DNA of 64,000 nt from Loripinus fragilis (GCA_964019695.1 OZ026520.1:20970130-21034129); one strand, 5' to 3'; positions 41,019 to 53,780 are shown, counted from the stretch's first letter. Numbers and translations: made by a program. Notes: generated by a model from the sequence alone, not told the origin.

Positions 41019-43990
41019 TTGCTAATTTGGCCAAGTTTGGTGTGCAATATAGTCAGCACACACGTCCTGTTTTTGTACATGTATATTCTATAATAAGATT
41101 TTGCAGAACAGATACTTCAGGCCACATGGATGATGGTGTATTCTAGGGAAAATGCTGACAGTGGCCGAAGTACTATGAAAGCAACACAAAAGTTCCCATA
41201 TAAAAGAGTAATCCAAAGTATAACATCAGCCATAGAACAATTCAATGTTGAAACTTTCCAGAGTATTGTTAATGATATAAGGAGTACACAGATTTATTAA
41301 GCAAATATAACTTAGGGCGTGAAAGCTATTTCTTAAAAAATAATTCAGTATGATGTAATTCAGAATAAATGAAGTCTAATTCAGCAAGAACAAGCAATGT
41401 ATAGGATGACAGAAACTTAAATTTACGTGTTTACATGTATAACTTTAAAAACATGTAGCATGCTTATTGAATCAGTTACCAAAGTCGTATGAATTTGCAA
41501 ACAGAATTAACTTACAAACATTTTTTATGCTGAAAAGGAAAACAACATAAATAGAAGATCAAGCAGCAAACAAACAAACTGTCAAATGTTTGAAATATGA
41601 AAATAAAGAATAATTATATGAATGACAAAACCTTGAATAAGGTACTTCATTCATTTATTCTTTCTGTTTAAACACCCTTGCCCAACATAAAAGTGTCTGT
41701 GCTAGTTTTTCAAATGCAAAATAAACAGTCTTGCAAAGAAAAACTGTGTTGTATCATTCTATTTTTATGAAACATTTTTCAGCAAGTCTCGAATTGTTAT
41801 GGTAAGAACTCTGATGTTCTGTAAACAGCTTAAAAATTCTGTGTGGTGTGATATTTTTGCCTATTCTTTGTAGTCCAGACCACTTCCTATAATCCTTGTG
41901 TATTGCTGTTAATTACAGCAGCCTTTACAACGAACCAGTCTATATTACATCACTCCATATCACCTATAACCATTTTGTACACCAAACTGAAACTAGACTT
42001 ATCACTAAAGGTGATTAATAATATCCCCAGAATACCACTTCGTTGATAAAATGAGCAAGGTCAAAACATCCAGTATTTAATACCGCAAAAGAAAATGAAT
42101 ACTCCACCATATATAATTGCTGCACTGTCTGCTTGGTACTATATACTGCTGTGAAGATTTCATTAATTCTGGACAAAATATAATTTAATTCTACCAAGAA
42201 CAGAAAAAAAATATCAGAGCGCAAAAAATCAATCTCAATATGTTGACCTACATATTAACTTTCATACTTCAATGCCTAGTCATTCTCGAGTTATTGTGTG
42301 GAAACCTATTTCTATTTTTAGAACATAAGCCCCGCCCACCATCCGATCATGTCGAAAATCAATAGGGACATTCCTCTCAAAAATGCCTGTCAACATAATC
42401 AATTTCATCGTTTTTGGTCAAGTTATTCTCAAGTGATTGCGCAGAAACCATATTCTTATTTTTAGACACACAAGCCCCGCCCACCATCCAACCTCGATGA
42501 AAATCAATAAGGACCTTCCTTTCCATATGCTTTGTCTACACATAAAATTTTATCATTGTTTTTGAGTTATTCAATGGAAACCATATTTCTATTTTTAGAC
42601 ACACAAGCCCCATCCACCATCCGGTCACGCCGAAAATCAATAGGGATCTTCCTTTCCATATGGTCTGTTCACATATAAAATTTTATCATTGTATGACAAG
42701 TAGTTTTTGAGTTATTTCAATGGAAACCATTTGTGTCTACAGAAGGACCAACCGACCGACAGTATAGCCCCAATATAGCCCCCATATACTTCGGATCTGG
42801 GGATATAATAAAACCGCAATGATTTTTTTATCTGCAGATGAATTCATCTTTGTACATAGCAGTTCTCATATACCAAAAATATTTCAAGGCTACAGTCTTA
42901 ATTTCAATGAAAGCAAAACTTTACCATCTCTTCATTTTAGCGAAGGAGATTTGTCCTGAGCCCTTAATTTATTAAATACAATTATTTTCAAAGGACAGTT
43001 GCTTTTTGGTAGAAACATATTACCCGTTTCATTACATGTTAGCATTTCGACCTTTCGCGGCGTTAAGATTACAATAAGATACGCTACAAAAATTTAAACA
43101 ATTGCGAAAACCATTTTTTAATTGCTTTTCTGTACGAACACCTTGTGAAAAAAATTGCTTTTTTGCATATATTTTTTGGCGTATTTACGCAAATATGCAG
43201 CTTATCTTTAGCTCTGTGTATGATTATTCTGATAGGCTGATGGGTCAGTGCAAAACTGTTCTTACTTCTTCATAGAAATAAAGAAGTTAGAACAGTTTTG
43301 TGCTGAACCCTAAAGGTTTTTGCAGAATAGTAACATGAGGCCACATCATGTATTCTAGGGAAACACTGGCATTAACTGATTAATAATTATCATGCAAACG
43401 ACACAAAAAGTTCCCATATAATAGATTAATACAACTGACTATTATCCACTGATGAATTCATCTGAGTACAAAGCAGTTCCCATATACCAAAACTTTTTTG
43501 AGGGCTCAGAGCAAAACTGTTCGATAGTCTTCATTTCAGTGAAAGCTAAACCTTTCTATTATCTTAATTTAAGTACAGAAGATAAAACAGTTTTGCTTTG
43601 AGCTCTAAATTTATTAAACACAAAAGTAGCTTAAGGAGGGTTTTTTTGTTGGGTGACATTACTGTCTTCAGTGCCAACTTCCAAGTTATTATTAACCGAA
43701 ATGTAAATTCATCTGGGTACATATATGTTCCCATATACCAGGCTATACATATATGTCATATTGAGCAGAACTTTTTATAGTTCTCTGAAGGAGACACGAA
43801 AGTTCTAGTTACTGGTACAATAATTACAAAATAGCCCCCCCCCACCCACCCTTCAACCCCACCCTGTCTCAAACGAACACACACACAAACAAACAAAAGG
43901 AGTACAAACGTTCTAATATACCAGCATTTGATGTAGGCTTACATTATACAGTATGGTCCGCATTTGCATTTAGTCTGTTTTTCAGAAATT
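40468..43990. repeat. Dispersed family around AGTTCCCATATACCA, with other nested repeats
   Basis: GTTCCCATATACCA or a near match recurs (40828, 42860, 43465, 43727) along with TTATTAAACACAAAAG and AATTCATC(T/C)GGGTACA. The interior contains (GT)n-(G)n at about 40988-41018, a pearl-like repeat (42240-42800) and ACAGTTTTGC foldbacks. The same family runs inverted at 48050-49060. No gene. Confidence 0.6.
42240..42800. repeat. CCCCGCCCAC pearl-like array
   Basis: Four units share ACACAAGCCCCGCCCACCATC and AAAATCAATAGGGA. Same family as 1020-1945. It ends ACCAACCGACCGACAGTATAG. Confidence 0.75.
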
Positions 43991-45472
43991 GCTACAGCGA
44001 TTGGCATCGAAACAATAGCTTGATAGAAGTTCTGTCAGGGCTTCCGCTGTAGGTCGCCAAAGAAGAAAAAATAAAATATTTGCGAAGTTTTTTTGATTTT
44101 ACGTTGCAAAGAAAAGTGCAACCTCACTATCCATGAAAAACGTACAGCAGCATTTTTTTTCAGATTTTGGGGAAGGGTGGTGGGGCCTTTTGAGAGGGGA
44201 AAAAAGTGTCGTAAATCATCAAATTGGGGAAATTTCTGGACATCTATTTATGGGCTGTTACAGCAAATTAAGAATGCAATGTCTTGAATATTCTACCTTG
44301 TAATGCTTTACAACACCGTATCTCTCTTCTTCAATTTGAATATTTCAATTATTTCTTGTAAATAATATCTATGGCCGGTGTAAAATGTAAATTTGTAAAA
44401 TTAAACAGCCTCTCAAAACAAACAGTTGGGGAATTTTTGCTGCACTTGGGGAAAAATATATACTTTTTTACTTGGGGAATGGGGCCCAATTTCGGCCCAA
44501 AATTTGCCATAAAAAAAGGGGCTGTACAGTAAAAGGCATTTCTCACCTACATATTTACACTATCCAAATTAATTTCCTAGGCTGTTTATGCTAATTAATC
44601 CACTTGACCACAAACTGATGAAAATAGTGACCCTCCCCGGTCATAATAAAAGAAACCTTATGTGCTTTTTATTATCACAGCCTTTTAAGGACTAAATCGC
44701 CTGAGCGTGTCTTACACTTTGACACTGTCTGGATCATGTATGTGTAAAGCAAGCATGTATTGTCTGGTGTTAATGGCACTAAAATTAGGTCAGATAAGAC
44801 ATGAATTGCAGAATTGGCAGGTATTTCAATATGAAACTACACAGTACACATTAGAAAGTCTTATTGGTGCCAAAGTCTTTTTCTTATGTGGGTTGTGGGT
44901 GGGCTAAGGGTTTGTATTTTTTGCTGTTCTTTTTTTTAAAACAAACAAAAAGAAGAAAGAGAATTATGAAAGTGTTTCTTATATGTTTTTTTTTATTTAT
45001 TAAAGGGGCATTCAATATACTTATAGCAAACAATGTAGGCCCTGGTCAGACTATTAGTAGGAACCAAAGAGCGATAATAAGGTTTGATTTAATCTGGCTA
45101 CTGATTTGGCTCCAGTTTCTTAAATTTGGCTCTTTTTTTTTTTTCAATATGGCCAAAGTGGTGGCGAAAAGGGAAATAAACCCAGAGGAGGCCCTGTCTG
45201 TGTTCAGGCTTAAGCTTTTACCTTGTGCCTAACATGTGTAAACAATGTAGTCATATCTGGTAGTGCATGGTTTTCTGATACCAGTCAATCAACATTTATC
45301 AATCCTGGCTGACTGGAACCTGAAACAGAGCAGCATTGGTTGTTTTTTTCGAACTGATTGCTATAGAAAAAGCAAATACTTAACCAAAACAGGCCAGGGA
45401 GATAGTCCAGGGTACAAATGACGACCTGCTATTGTCAATCTTTAATAAACCCAGGAAACATTGGTAAAGTTG
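43991..45472. other. No gene seen
   Basis: GGGGAA-rich repeats at 44110-44540 on opposing strands, and AT-rich sequence after that. Short ORFs are unsupported. Confidence 0.45.
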
Positions 45473-46694
45473 GCCTCGCACTGTCACGAATGCCGCTACG
45501 ATTTGCCACGAATTATGAATTCTTGGCGAATCGTGGAGACATATGCGACGGCATCGGCGTGAATCCTGGCGAATCGTGGGTAATCCTGATCGATCGGGAA
45601 AGGCCACAAATGTTTTGAGCATGTTCAAAACTGTTGTGGCGAATCGTAGCGAGGTCACGATTGTTTTCACAACGTAGTACCGTCGTAGTGCAGTCGTAGC
45701 TCCAATCGGCATACACGTACAGCAATCGTGTAGGTATTCTTGGGCTTGCGTGGGCGATTGTGGAGGTTTCATCCTACGATTCAGTACGTATTTGCAGGAC
45801 TGCGCTACGCATTCTCTACGGTTCCCCACGCTTTCTCTACGGTTCCACAACAATCTAATCACGATAGTGCACGAATGATCAAGACTTCTCCACGATTAAT
45901 GCCGTTGCCAGTACGATTGATGAAGATGCTACTACGCATGCAATACGTTGGCCTACGTTGGTGCTACGTTTATTCTCGAACATCAGACTGTCATGTGACA
46001 GTCGGGTTAAAAATGATATACATGTACACATATAGTTCAGTTGCTACACATTACATACTCTGAAACATCATGCCTTCACAGAAAATTTGCAGACGCTCAT
46101 ACAGTCCAAGTATGGGTCGTATTGAAAGTCATGACATGACCCAGAAATTTTATTCTTATTATCCCTTTGTTTCTTTATGCCTCTAAAAGTTGCACAATGA
46201 TATCATTTTCTTTTCACTATGTTATTGGGAAAAAAAAATTGGACGGTTAAACAGGTACCTGGAACATTGCATCAGCTTTCAATCAAACTTAAAAAAATTA
46301 TTGGGCCTGATGAAAACTAAATCTTAGAATGACTCGGATCATTGTTCAATCCCCTTGTAACCTCAAATCACCTGTTTAGCGTATTGGAGTGTAGGCAAAA
46401 TCTTTATTAATCGTACTACAGTCTTAACACAAACGTGGAGCATCCTCACGCAAACGTAGTAGAAACGTAATAGATTGTAGCGGATCGTAGTAAGTCTTGG
46501 TGTAATCGTGATAAATCTGCTTCACAAACTACAACTATCGTAGTTATACGTAGATATATGTAGCATCACCGTACAGCATTCGTGAGCAACCATAGGAAGA
46601 TGCAATCGGGGCTGATTCGCCACAATTAACGAGCCCACGATCAATTGGGGACAATCGTGGCGACATACGTAGCACATTCTTGACAGTGTGAGGC
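45473..46694. mobile_element. 1.2 kb TIR element rich in CGTAG/CTACG motifs
   Basis: The left end GCCTCGCACTGTCACGAATG is inverted with CATTCTTGACAGTGTGAGGC at the right (18 of 20 match). Both arms of roughly 500 bp are built from TACGATT, CGAATCGTGG and CGTAGT words. ORFs here reflect this composition. No target duplication identified. Confidence 0.7.
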
Positions 46695-47359
46695 AGATTT
46701 TAGTTGTGTGAAAATGAAGGTTTAGTTTCTTTGCTTGGCAACGTTTCTTAAGTCTACATTAATTGTGTGTATTTTCTATCATGGAATTCTGTCTTTTTAG
46801 CGCAATATTTCAATAGGTGTGAAGGTTTTAGTTGCATTTCTCATGTTTTTATCTCTATGTAAATGAGAGCTGATGTTTGAACTGAAATGTTCTTTCCTGT
46901 CAGTCCCCAAAATTATAATGTTAACGGTCTTGGTAGGGTGTCATACCAAGTTCAATTCAATTCAATATCTTTAATTGAACCCAATAATAAAATTAAAATT
47001 GATACAATTATACTTTGTTCTGCTGTCACTGTCAGGTTGTAGTATCGATTCATATATTGCTGTGAGGTTGCGGTACTGATTCAAGATCTCTGGTACTGAT
47101 AAAAATGAAAAATCATCAGTACGATACTGATGCTGTGAAAAATTATCTGGAGCACTCAGTGAGTCCACTACTTTTTTTGACTGAGGGTATTTTACCCCCA
47201 GCCCCCAAAAAACTGGGAGTACAAAATGCAAACTGGGTGTACAAGTGCCAGAGGTGGCAAATAATAAACTATCATGAAAAATGTTATACTTTTTACTACT
47301 TCAAAGACAATAGTGATTTAAATGGGTGATTCCACAAGGTCCTGACACACTCACAGTAT
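46695..47359. other. No feature seen
   Basis: AT-rich sequence with short imperfect repeats of GGTACTGATTCAAGATCTC type near 47040-47100. No gene. Confidence 0.45.
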
Positions 47360-47785
47360 TAATTTTCAAACAGATTAGACCCGGATCAGCCTATGTATTT
47401 GTTCAACCTATAGTAACAGACTTCCCGAAATGTCATGTGAAATTTGAAAATCTTACAGGACATTCGGTCTGGTAAACACATTGTTTTAACTTATGTTTTA
47501 CCAGCCAAAGCAAATTTCACCAGACATTTAAGTCGGTCAGACGGCATTTCGGGAAGTATGTAGTTAACTAGTTTAAATAGTAAATTTTCAGTACATTATC
47601 ACAAAAAGAATTTGGGAATACACATGACTAAGTCTTATCGATTGTGAGTCTGTGTCTGAAAATCAAGTAGATCTGATCGCAAATAAGTAGTTAAATATTT
47701 GTCATGTAATTTATAGTTTATCTAAGTATTTAACTAGATGCTATTACAAATTTTCAAACACCTCTGTGATCTTTGGTTGCGCTAT
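47360..47785. mobile_element. Degenerate fragment of the 25485-26536 element family
   Basis: Shares CAGATTAGACCCGGATCAGC-like and GTAGATCTGATCGCAA stretches with the interior of the 1.05 kb element. Its ends are lost and a 144-bp miniature element is nested in it. Confidence 0.65.
47417..47560. mobile_element. 144-bp miniature element, nested
   Basis: CAGACTTCCCGAAATGTC at the left and GGCATTTCGGGAAGTATG at the right, flanked by TAGTAA / TAGTTA (5 of 6). Same family as 59958-60110. Confidence 0.75.
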
Positions 47786-48039
47786 GCATATAATTGCAGC
47801 CTAACATATGACAAGTGGTCGATAATTCAGACTGCTGCTCAAAATTCAAGCAGTGTCAGTTTATGCAAAAAATAGCCATTATGAAGCAGTCACAATATTG
47901 GAAAGATTTCTCATGATGTCATACTTTCTGTATTCCCCGTCGACTACATACACATCCACAAGGCTTTATTCAGCAAGCGCGGCTAAAAATAACAATAGGA
48001 GTGGATTTCCAGATTTTTTCGTGCATACATTTACGTTCT

Positions 48040-49060
48040 AAGCATATTTTTGAGCGTGCACGATGGAATTTGTGCATGAAATTATATGCACATATGTACG
48101 TGAATGGGAACACTGACACTGCATCATATTCTGATATACGGGAACTTTTGTGTTCTTTTTGACCTGTTAATTCAGAGATACTACGGATACTTTTGCTCAA
48201 TATGATACCATATATATATATATATATATAGCCTGGTATATTGGAACTTCTATGTACCAAGATGAATTTACATTTCAGACAACATTTGCTAGTAGCTGTC
48301 ACAGAGGAGTGGACAATTTAAATCCCCACTAAAAAGCAATCCTCCTTGGAAAACTTTTGTGTTTAATAAATTAAGGGCTCAAAGCAAAACTGTCAATTGT
48401 AGCTGTAGACAGGCGTCTGAATTATAGTAGTCCGACTAGGGATTGGCCAGGTGGCCTGATAGCTCAGCGGTAGAGCGTCCGTCTAGTGTAAGGAAGGTCC
48501 TGGTAAGGCTGCTTCATTTTTTTCTGCTCCCGTTACATTTGGCGCAAAACCATCTTATTCTGGTTTATGGGAACTTTTGTTATTTATAATCTGCTCTGGT
48601 ATATTATATACAATTCCTTTTATCTGATAATAATTATTCCGATTTATGGCGACTTTCACTTTACTTGCAACATATTTCAGAGGTATTAATTATATGGAAC
48701 CTTTTGTGTTTGATCCTTACAATGCTGAATAAATTAATGGATCATCCACTTCTGATTTTCCATTAGTAAGAATTTGATGAGGCCAGTTGTCACATAATCT
48801 TGAACTGAATCGCAAACAGTGTAGATCCTTATCAGATGGCTCCTTCTGGATCTAGGCTGTTTGCAAAGAACGCTGAACTTATTGCCCGAACTGTTAGCCT
48901 CCGGGTTCCTAAATATTACTAAATATTGTTGCGGAGTATGGGAACGTTTATGTACCCAGTTGAATTTACAAGTTGCAAATAATAACTACAACTGTCACTG
49001 AAGGAGATTTAAACTTCCATCAAAAACCAACCTTTCCAGTTTTCTGCATTAGCAGTAGTA
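48040..49060. repeat. Inverted copies of the CCCATATACCA family
   Basis: GGAACTTCTATGTACC, GATGAATTTACATTTC and TTTTGTGTTTAATAAATTAA are the reverse complement of words in 40468-43990. Includes a (TA)n tract at about 48211-48231. Confidence 0.6.
48450..48512 (+). repeat. tRNA-like SINE remnant
   Basis: GATAGCTCAGCGGTAGAGCG is a good A-box/D-arm, but the T-arm half (GGTCCTGGTAAGGC) is broken. It is not a functional tRNA and is probably a truncated tRNA-derived SINE. Confidence 0.5.
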
Positions 49061-49076
49061 ACTTACTACAGCTGAT

Positions 49077-50495
49077 CAGGGCTCGACATTAACTTTTTTA
49101 TGCACTTGTCCAGTCGGACAAGCGCTCAGAAATTTCACTTGTCAGAACCTAAAATGCACTTGTCCGACTGTTAATCATTTATTACATCTACTCGTAAAAC
49201 CAATATTACGATATTCTGTAAACATTACCGACGATAAATTGATCATTCTACTAATCAAGTTTCTTTTTTCCATGCAATGCTGGCATCACCGCTTGATCCA
49301 TCATTAATGAATAAATATTAACATTTTACCAATCTACAACTCTACAGTTTCACGCCTTGCAAATGGCCGACTTTTAAAAAGAGGAAACAACTCATCGTTT
49401 CCATTATTTTGTGCTTACGTACGTGAACAACCCTTTCTGTGCCAACTATCAAATGTAATATTTGTGTCGCTAACACTGTCAACATTATTTATATTTTTAA
49501 AGGGTAACGATAGTTATATTTAACTCTTTTGTATTTCGTCAATTCCACAGCAAAATCCTGTTTCTTCGTTATGTAACACGAAGACGATCATCGGATGAGG
49601 AGACCACGCGCGACTTGTACAAACATTTGTGAAAACACTTGATCAATGCGTTGATTAGGAATTTTGAGAACAGGAAAACAAGATAAACGCAAACAAAACA
49701 CGGGTAGAAATACAGCCAAATGACACGGACATAGTTTTGAATTTGTTATCGGCCGATCGCATTTTGTAACCGTTGGCAATTCACTAAACAAACATTGCAA
49801 TGCTAAATCCTCAATGCCGCGTTTCCACACCGGCACGTGGTATTATTTGGCACGAAACGCGCACGAACCCTGCCAAATAGAATTCATTAGCATGTTAAAC
49901 AGTTTTCTTTGCTGATAACGCCTGTTGTTGTTTGGGTTTTTTTGTGTGCGTGTTTTTTGTTGTTGTTTTTTGTTGTTGTTGTTTTTATATTTTTCAATTA
50001 CCTGAAATGTAAATTACGCCAACTATCGCGGAATACTTCGTGTCATAACAGACTCTTTAAATTTTTTTGTTTTCTTTTCATGGAGTTGTGCAGAGTCGTT
50101 TGTTCCATGTGAGCCGTATTGCAGTTCTAAGCACGACACAAGATCATCGCTTTTTTATGTTGATAACAAATAAATTAGGTAGCAAAATGAACAAATAACG
50201 CCAGAATCTATGATTGAAAAGTTTGTTTCTAAAACTTAATATTCAACTGATAACCCATCTATATTTATACGGCGTATAGCACGAGGAATATCAGTGCAGT
50301 GTCTATAAATACCGCTCCTGGATTTCGTGGCGCGCATGCATTCCCGTTTCTTTTAGTTTCATTTTCAAAGGTTTATTAACATTTCGTTCTGAATTTTGCA
50401 CTTGTCTGATCGGACAAGTAGATTTGAAATCCACTTGTCTGAACCCAACTTTTGGTTGCCCCGGACAATCGGACAATGGTTAATGTCGAGCCATG
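49077..50495. mobile_element. 1.4 kb hAT-like element with CACTTGTCC motifs
   Basis: CAGGGCTCGACATTAAC at the left and GTTAATGTCGAGCCATG at the right, with CTGAT (or GCTGAT) flanking on both sides. Subterminal TGCACTTGTCCAGTCGGACA and CACTTGTCTGATCGGACAAG. No transposase ORF. Confidence 0.8.
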
Positions 50496-50519
50496 CTGAT
50501 GCAGAAAACTGGAAAGGTA

Positions 50520-52039
50520 ACCCCAGTTAAATCGAGAATCCAGCTGAAAAAGGGTGAAAAACTGATAGTGGTTCATTTGAATTGTAAATTTTTCTGATTT
50601 ATCATTAAAATAAATTATCTTTCCAATGGCATTTTTTATTTCAGTCTCACAAAAATTTTTTTTTGTATAATTAATAAATTTCTGACTTTCGTGTGATAAA
50701 CCTGCTTGCACGTTCCAGTCAAGTCACAGACATGCTATTCAGCAGGTCACTGATTTTCAAAATGAGTGCACGATTGTAAACTTTATGAGGTTATGATATC
50801 CAATCAAAGCAAAAATTGAAGTTTCCAACCCTGTTTGACACATTCGAATCAGTCCAGGAACAATCAAGTTACGGACCTCCGAAGTTGACGTCCTGTGACA
50901 TAAAAAGTACCAAGTATATTATAAAGCCTCATATATCAATGTAAAGTTCGTTTTTCCAGCTTTGAAGTGCTATCAAAATCATAAAAATCTGTTTTGTTTT
51001 AGGTTGTCAAAAACGCATTCAAAGTTTAAATGATTTTTAGCTCAACTGTGCATTATATGCTCATGGGAGCTAAAAATACACTATTTTGGGTAATAATTTC
51101 CAAACAATAAGTAACTATTTGCTATTTTGGCTACTGGTAATGTGAACCTAGATTTAATGATAACTTAAGGTGTACTTACCACTGTCTGTTGAAGAAATGG
51201 AGAAATACTGAATAAAGTAAAAAAACAAATGAAAATACTAAATCCAGTAACACGGATGAAAGCAGAAGAACTGAATAATGTTTTAAAAAAATTGATAAAA
51301 CTTTAACAGCTAGATTGAAGACAAAATAAACATAACAAAAAGTGATTTCAAATTTCTCCATTTCATTTGGCTGAAAAATGAAAATTGGAAAGATAAAAGG
51401 AGCACATTATTCTAATTGTCCTGTGCATATTATTCAGGGCTACAGATAAGGTGTTTGTCATAATAACATCCCTTATTTTAACTACCAGTCCTATGTTGTA
51501 GGTACCCACTAAAATCATCTGTATGAGACGATTACACGGAGTATCCACAAAATAGGGCCTTGGCTGGGTATTTTGAGACATATCAGTCATTAAAGTCAGA
51601 TTTACTAGCCCTACCTGTAGATCTGTGTGCTGTTTCAATCAGCAGTATATGGCAACAAAGTGTCAAACAAAACATGTACAGTTCCATTTATACTTGAAAT
51701 TAAACTTATAAATAATCCGTAGTCAGTAGTTCTTAAATCTTTCTCATTTTCTTGAAAAAACATTTTGTCTGAAAACTTGACAAATAATCATGCCATAACT
51801 AATTACAAATAAATAACCCAGAAATGTATCTATATTAGATCATGTCGCAGAGTTCAAGTAATCAAAGAATGTATGGAAGCTGAATACATATTTGGGGTTT
51901 ATCGCACAACTTTTGTAACTTTTTCATAAGAAAATAATTACAATATTCTTACGCTTTACCATTCAATCATTTACAAAATATATACGATGATTATCCTGTA
52001 GTGTGAGTGCACTGCATAGATGAGTGCGCCTGCAGGCTC
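50520..52039. other. No gene seen except the tentative exon at 51180
   Basis: AT-rich. A possible donor near 51615 (CTACAG|GTAGGG on the minus strand) has no matching acceptor or open frame that I trust. Confidence 0.4.
51180..51207 (-). CDS. Tentative 28-nt 5' microexon
   Basis: A T-rich tract ending ACTTTATTCAG precedes 28 nt that end at a strong donor, GTG followed by GTAAGT. Read in phase 2 to 0 it encodes ISPFLQQTV and joins in frame to exon A (phase 0). The segment is short, so the support is the splice signals and the phase fit only. Confidence 0.3.
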
Positions 52040-52082
52040 TGGGAGGTATGCCGTTCATTGAAATCCACAACTCCAGTCTAAG

Positions 52083-52745
52083 ATGGATTCAAAGTTGAGC
52101 AGGATTGGCAGAACTGTTAAGAACAATGTGGAAGACTTCATTGGTCTTGGTGACAAAGATTGCCAGCAGTCTTCAAAATGGCAAAACAGACATGAGATAC
52201 TATAAAGGCAATCTAAAGGAAGGTTACCTGAGCAAAACAACTGACTTTGATGAGCTAGATTCCTCTGTACAGTTTATTTATGACCCTGAAAGTTCCTGGG
52301 ACAGGACACAGGACAGGAGCTTGTTTGTCAAGAAGGATGACTCCTCTGTCGAGTACCAAGTACATACACATAGAGTACCAGGGGCTTCCCACAAAGAAGA
52401 GCAAGGAAAGATTCTTTGATAAAAATGACCCGGAAAGGGATGCAGTCTAGTACTGGTGAAAGAAAGAAGCTTCGTACACATAAGGCCAGACTAAAGCTAC
52501 GCATCTTTGGCTGGAGATGTTGCAGACACCAGAAATGAATTAGGCGACAGCTATCCAATGGTCCATGATGACCACTTAAGCCTTGTGGATGATGTATTTT
52601 ATGATGAACCCACAGCTGGCATGCCTGAGTAGCATTTGGCTAAAATATGAAAGGAAAGGGACTCAAGAAGACCTTCACCAAAAAGACCTTTAGGAGGACA
52701 TTCCCCAAAACCGAAAGAGACCAGGATCGGAGAGTTCGCATCAGG
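52083..52745 (+). pseudogene. Decayed intronless coding remnant
   Basis: Protein-like text continues through successive frames with at least three shifts and several stops. It starts ATG at 52083 (MDSKLSRIGRTVKNN), then GNLKEGYLSKTTDFDELD, then KKSKERFFDKNDPERDA, then DVADTRNELGDSYPMVHDD ending PTAGMPE at a stop at 52629, with a basic KKTFTKKTFRR stretch after it. This suggests a processed or transposon-derived pseudogene of unknown parent. The longest clean piece is about 80 codons. Confidence 0.5.
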
Positions 52746-52764
52746 TACCATCCAAGCTGTTTTG

Positions 52765-53020
52765 GTTTTTTTTGCTTAAATATTTGGCGAAATTCAGCCC
52801 CATTTCTCCCTCTAAAAAGTACGCCCCCCTCCACTTTCTCATTGGAGATTACATCGACAAACTTGCGGTACCAAGTTTTATTCAATACCGCTCAGTCACA
52901 CTGGTGTTACTTCCCTAGAGTCACGTAAGCGCTTTCAGGCATTCATTTTGTATTTGTAGTCAAGCGTCGCACTGATCGAAACAAGATGTCACACAATGCA
53001 ACATCCTGTCATAAAAAGTA
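52765..53020. repeat. Dispersed repeat shared with 59600-59880
   Basis: Common words include GGAGATTACAT(C/T)GACAAA, TTTTATTCAATAC(C/T)GCTCAG, TTTGTATTTGTAGTC and GATCGAAACAAGA. Same orientation in both copies. Ends not defined. Confidence 0.7.
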
Positions 53021-53559
53021 AAAAAAAAAAACAGCAATAGGTTAAACATGTTAAAAAAATTGACATTTTCTTTAAGCAGAGTTTATTAACACAAAGGTAC
53101 TTATAGAGGTTTTTGACAGTTTCAGCAAATCAAGAGGATACGAGACCATCAAATTATGTTCCGTTGAAAAATTAAGTAATCTTCGACTTTCACTTTTTCT
53201 CTAAGTTTTTGATTTTTCATTTTCAAAGGATCTATACCTGAGAGGTACAAAAATTGTTTGGTGTTTACATAACAGACGTAAGAGCAGCACTGATTCATTG
53301 ATTGAAAGATGTACCATCATTCAATGCAACTTCCTTTTCCCACGCTTGCTAAATTTTGATTGGCCAAGTTAAAGGTCATCCGTCACGCTTTTTGACTTTA
53401 CTACACACTATTATGGAGTATACATTTAAACCGTATCCTTTTTTAAATATACAGTCAAAACCAACATAAAATGATGAATAAATTAATATGAAGTCTTCAT
53501 GTTTTGTGGAATATATTAGCCAAAAAAAAACTGTCCGAATGTACCATCCAAGGCAAAAT
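53021..53559. other. No feature seen
   Basis: AT-rich sequence; no gene or element ends. Confidence 0.45.
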
Positions 53560-53573
53560 GAATCTGTCGGTAC

Positions 53574-53780
53574 TTGTTTGTTTGATTGTTTGATTTGATT
53601 CTTTACGTCCACTCAACAATCTTTCAGTTATGCGGGACGGTTCTTCCTGGGTTTAACCAGTACTAAGCTAGGATAAATGTGTCTTGCTCAAGGACCACAA
53701 CGCAGTGACGCCGGTGAGGCTCGAACCCGCTACCCTTCGGTCTCGAGTCAAGCACTCTACCAATGAGCCACTGCGCTCCC
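53574..53780 (-). mobile_element. tRNA-derived SINE with target duplication
   Basis: On the minus strand: GTGGCTCATTGGTAGAGTGC (A box), GGGTTCGAGCC (B box), a body with CCTTGAGCAAGACAC, and a tail of AATCAAACAATC repeats. It is flanked by GAATCTGTCGGTAC and GAATCTGTCAGGTAC. Complete, about 207 bp. Confidence 0.88.

Noticed and set aside
45380..46063. 160- and 107-codon ORFs as genes
   Set aside because: They lie mostly in the CGTAG-rich foldback element and reflect word composition.
48450..48512. tRNA gene
   Set aside because: Only the D-arm/A-box half is intact. The T-arm and acceptor closure are missing, so it is treated as a SINE remnant.
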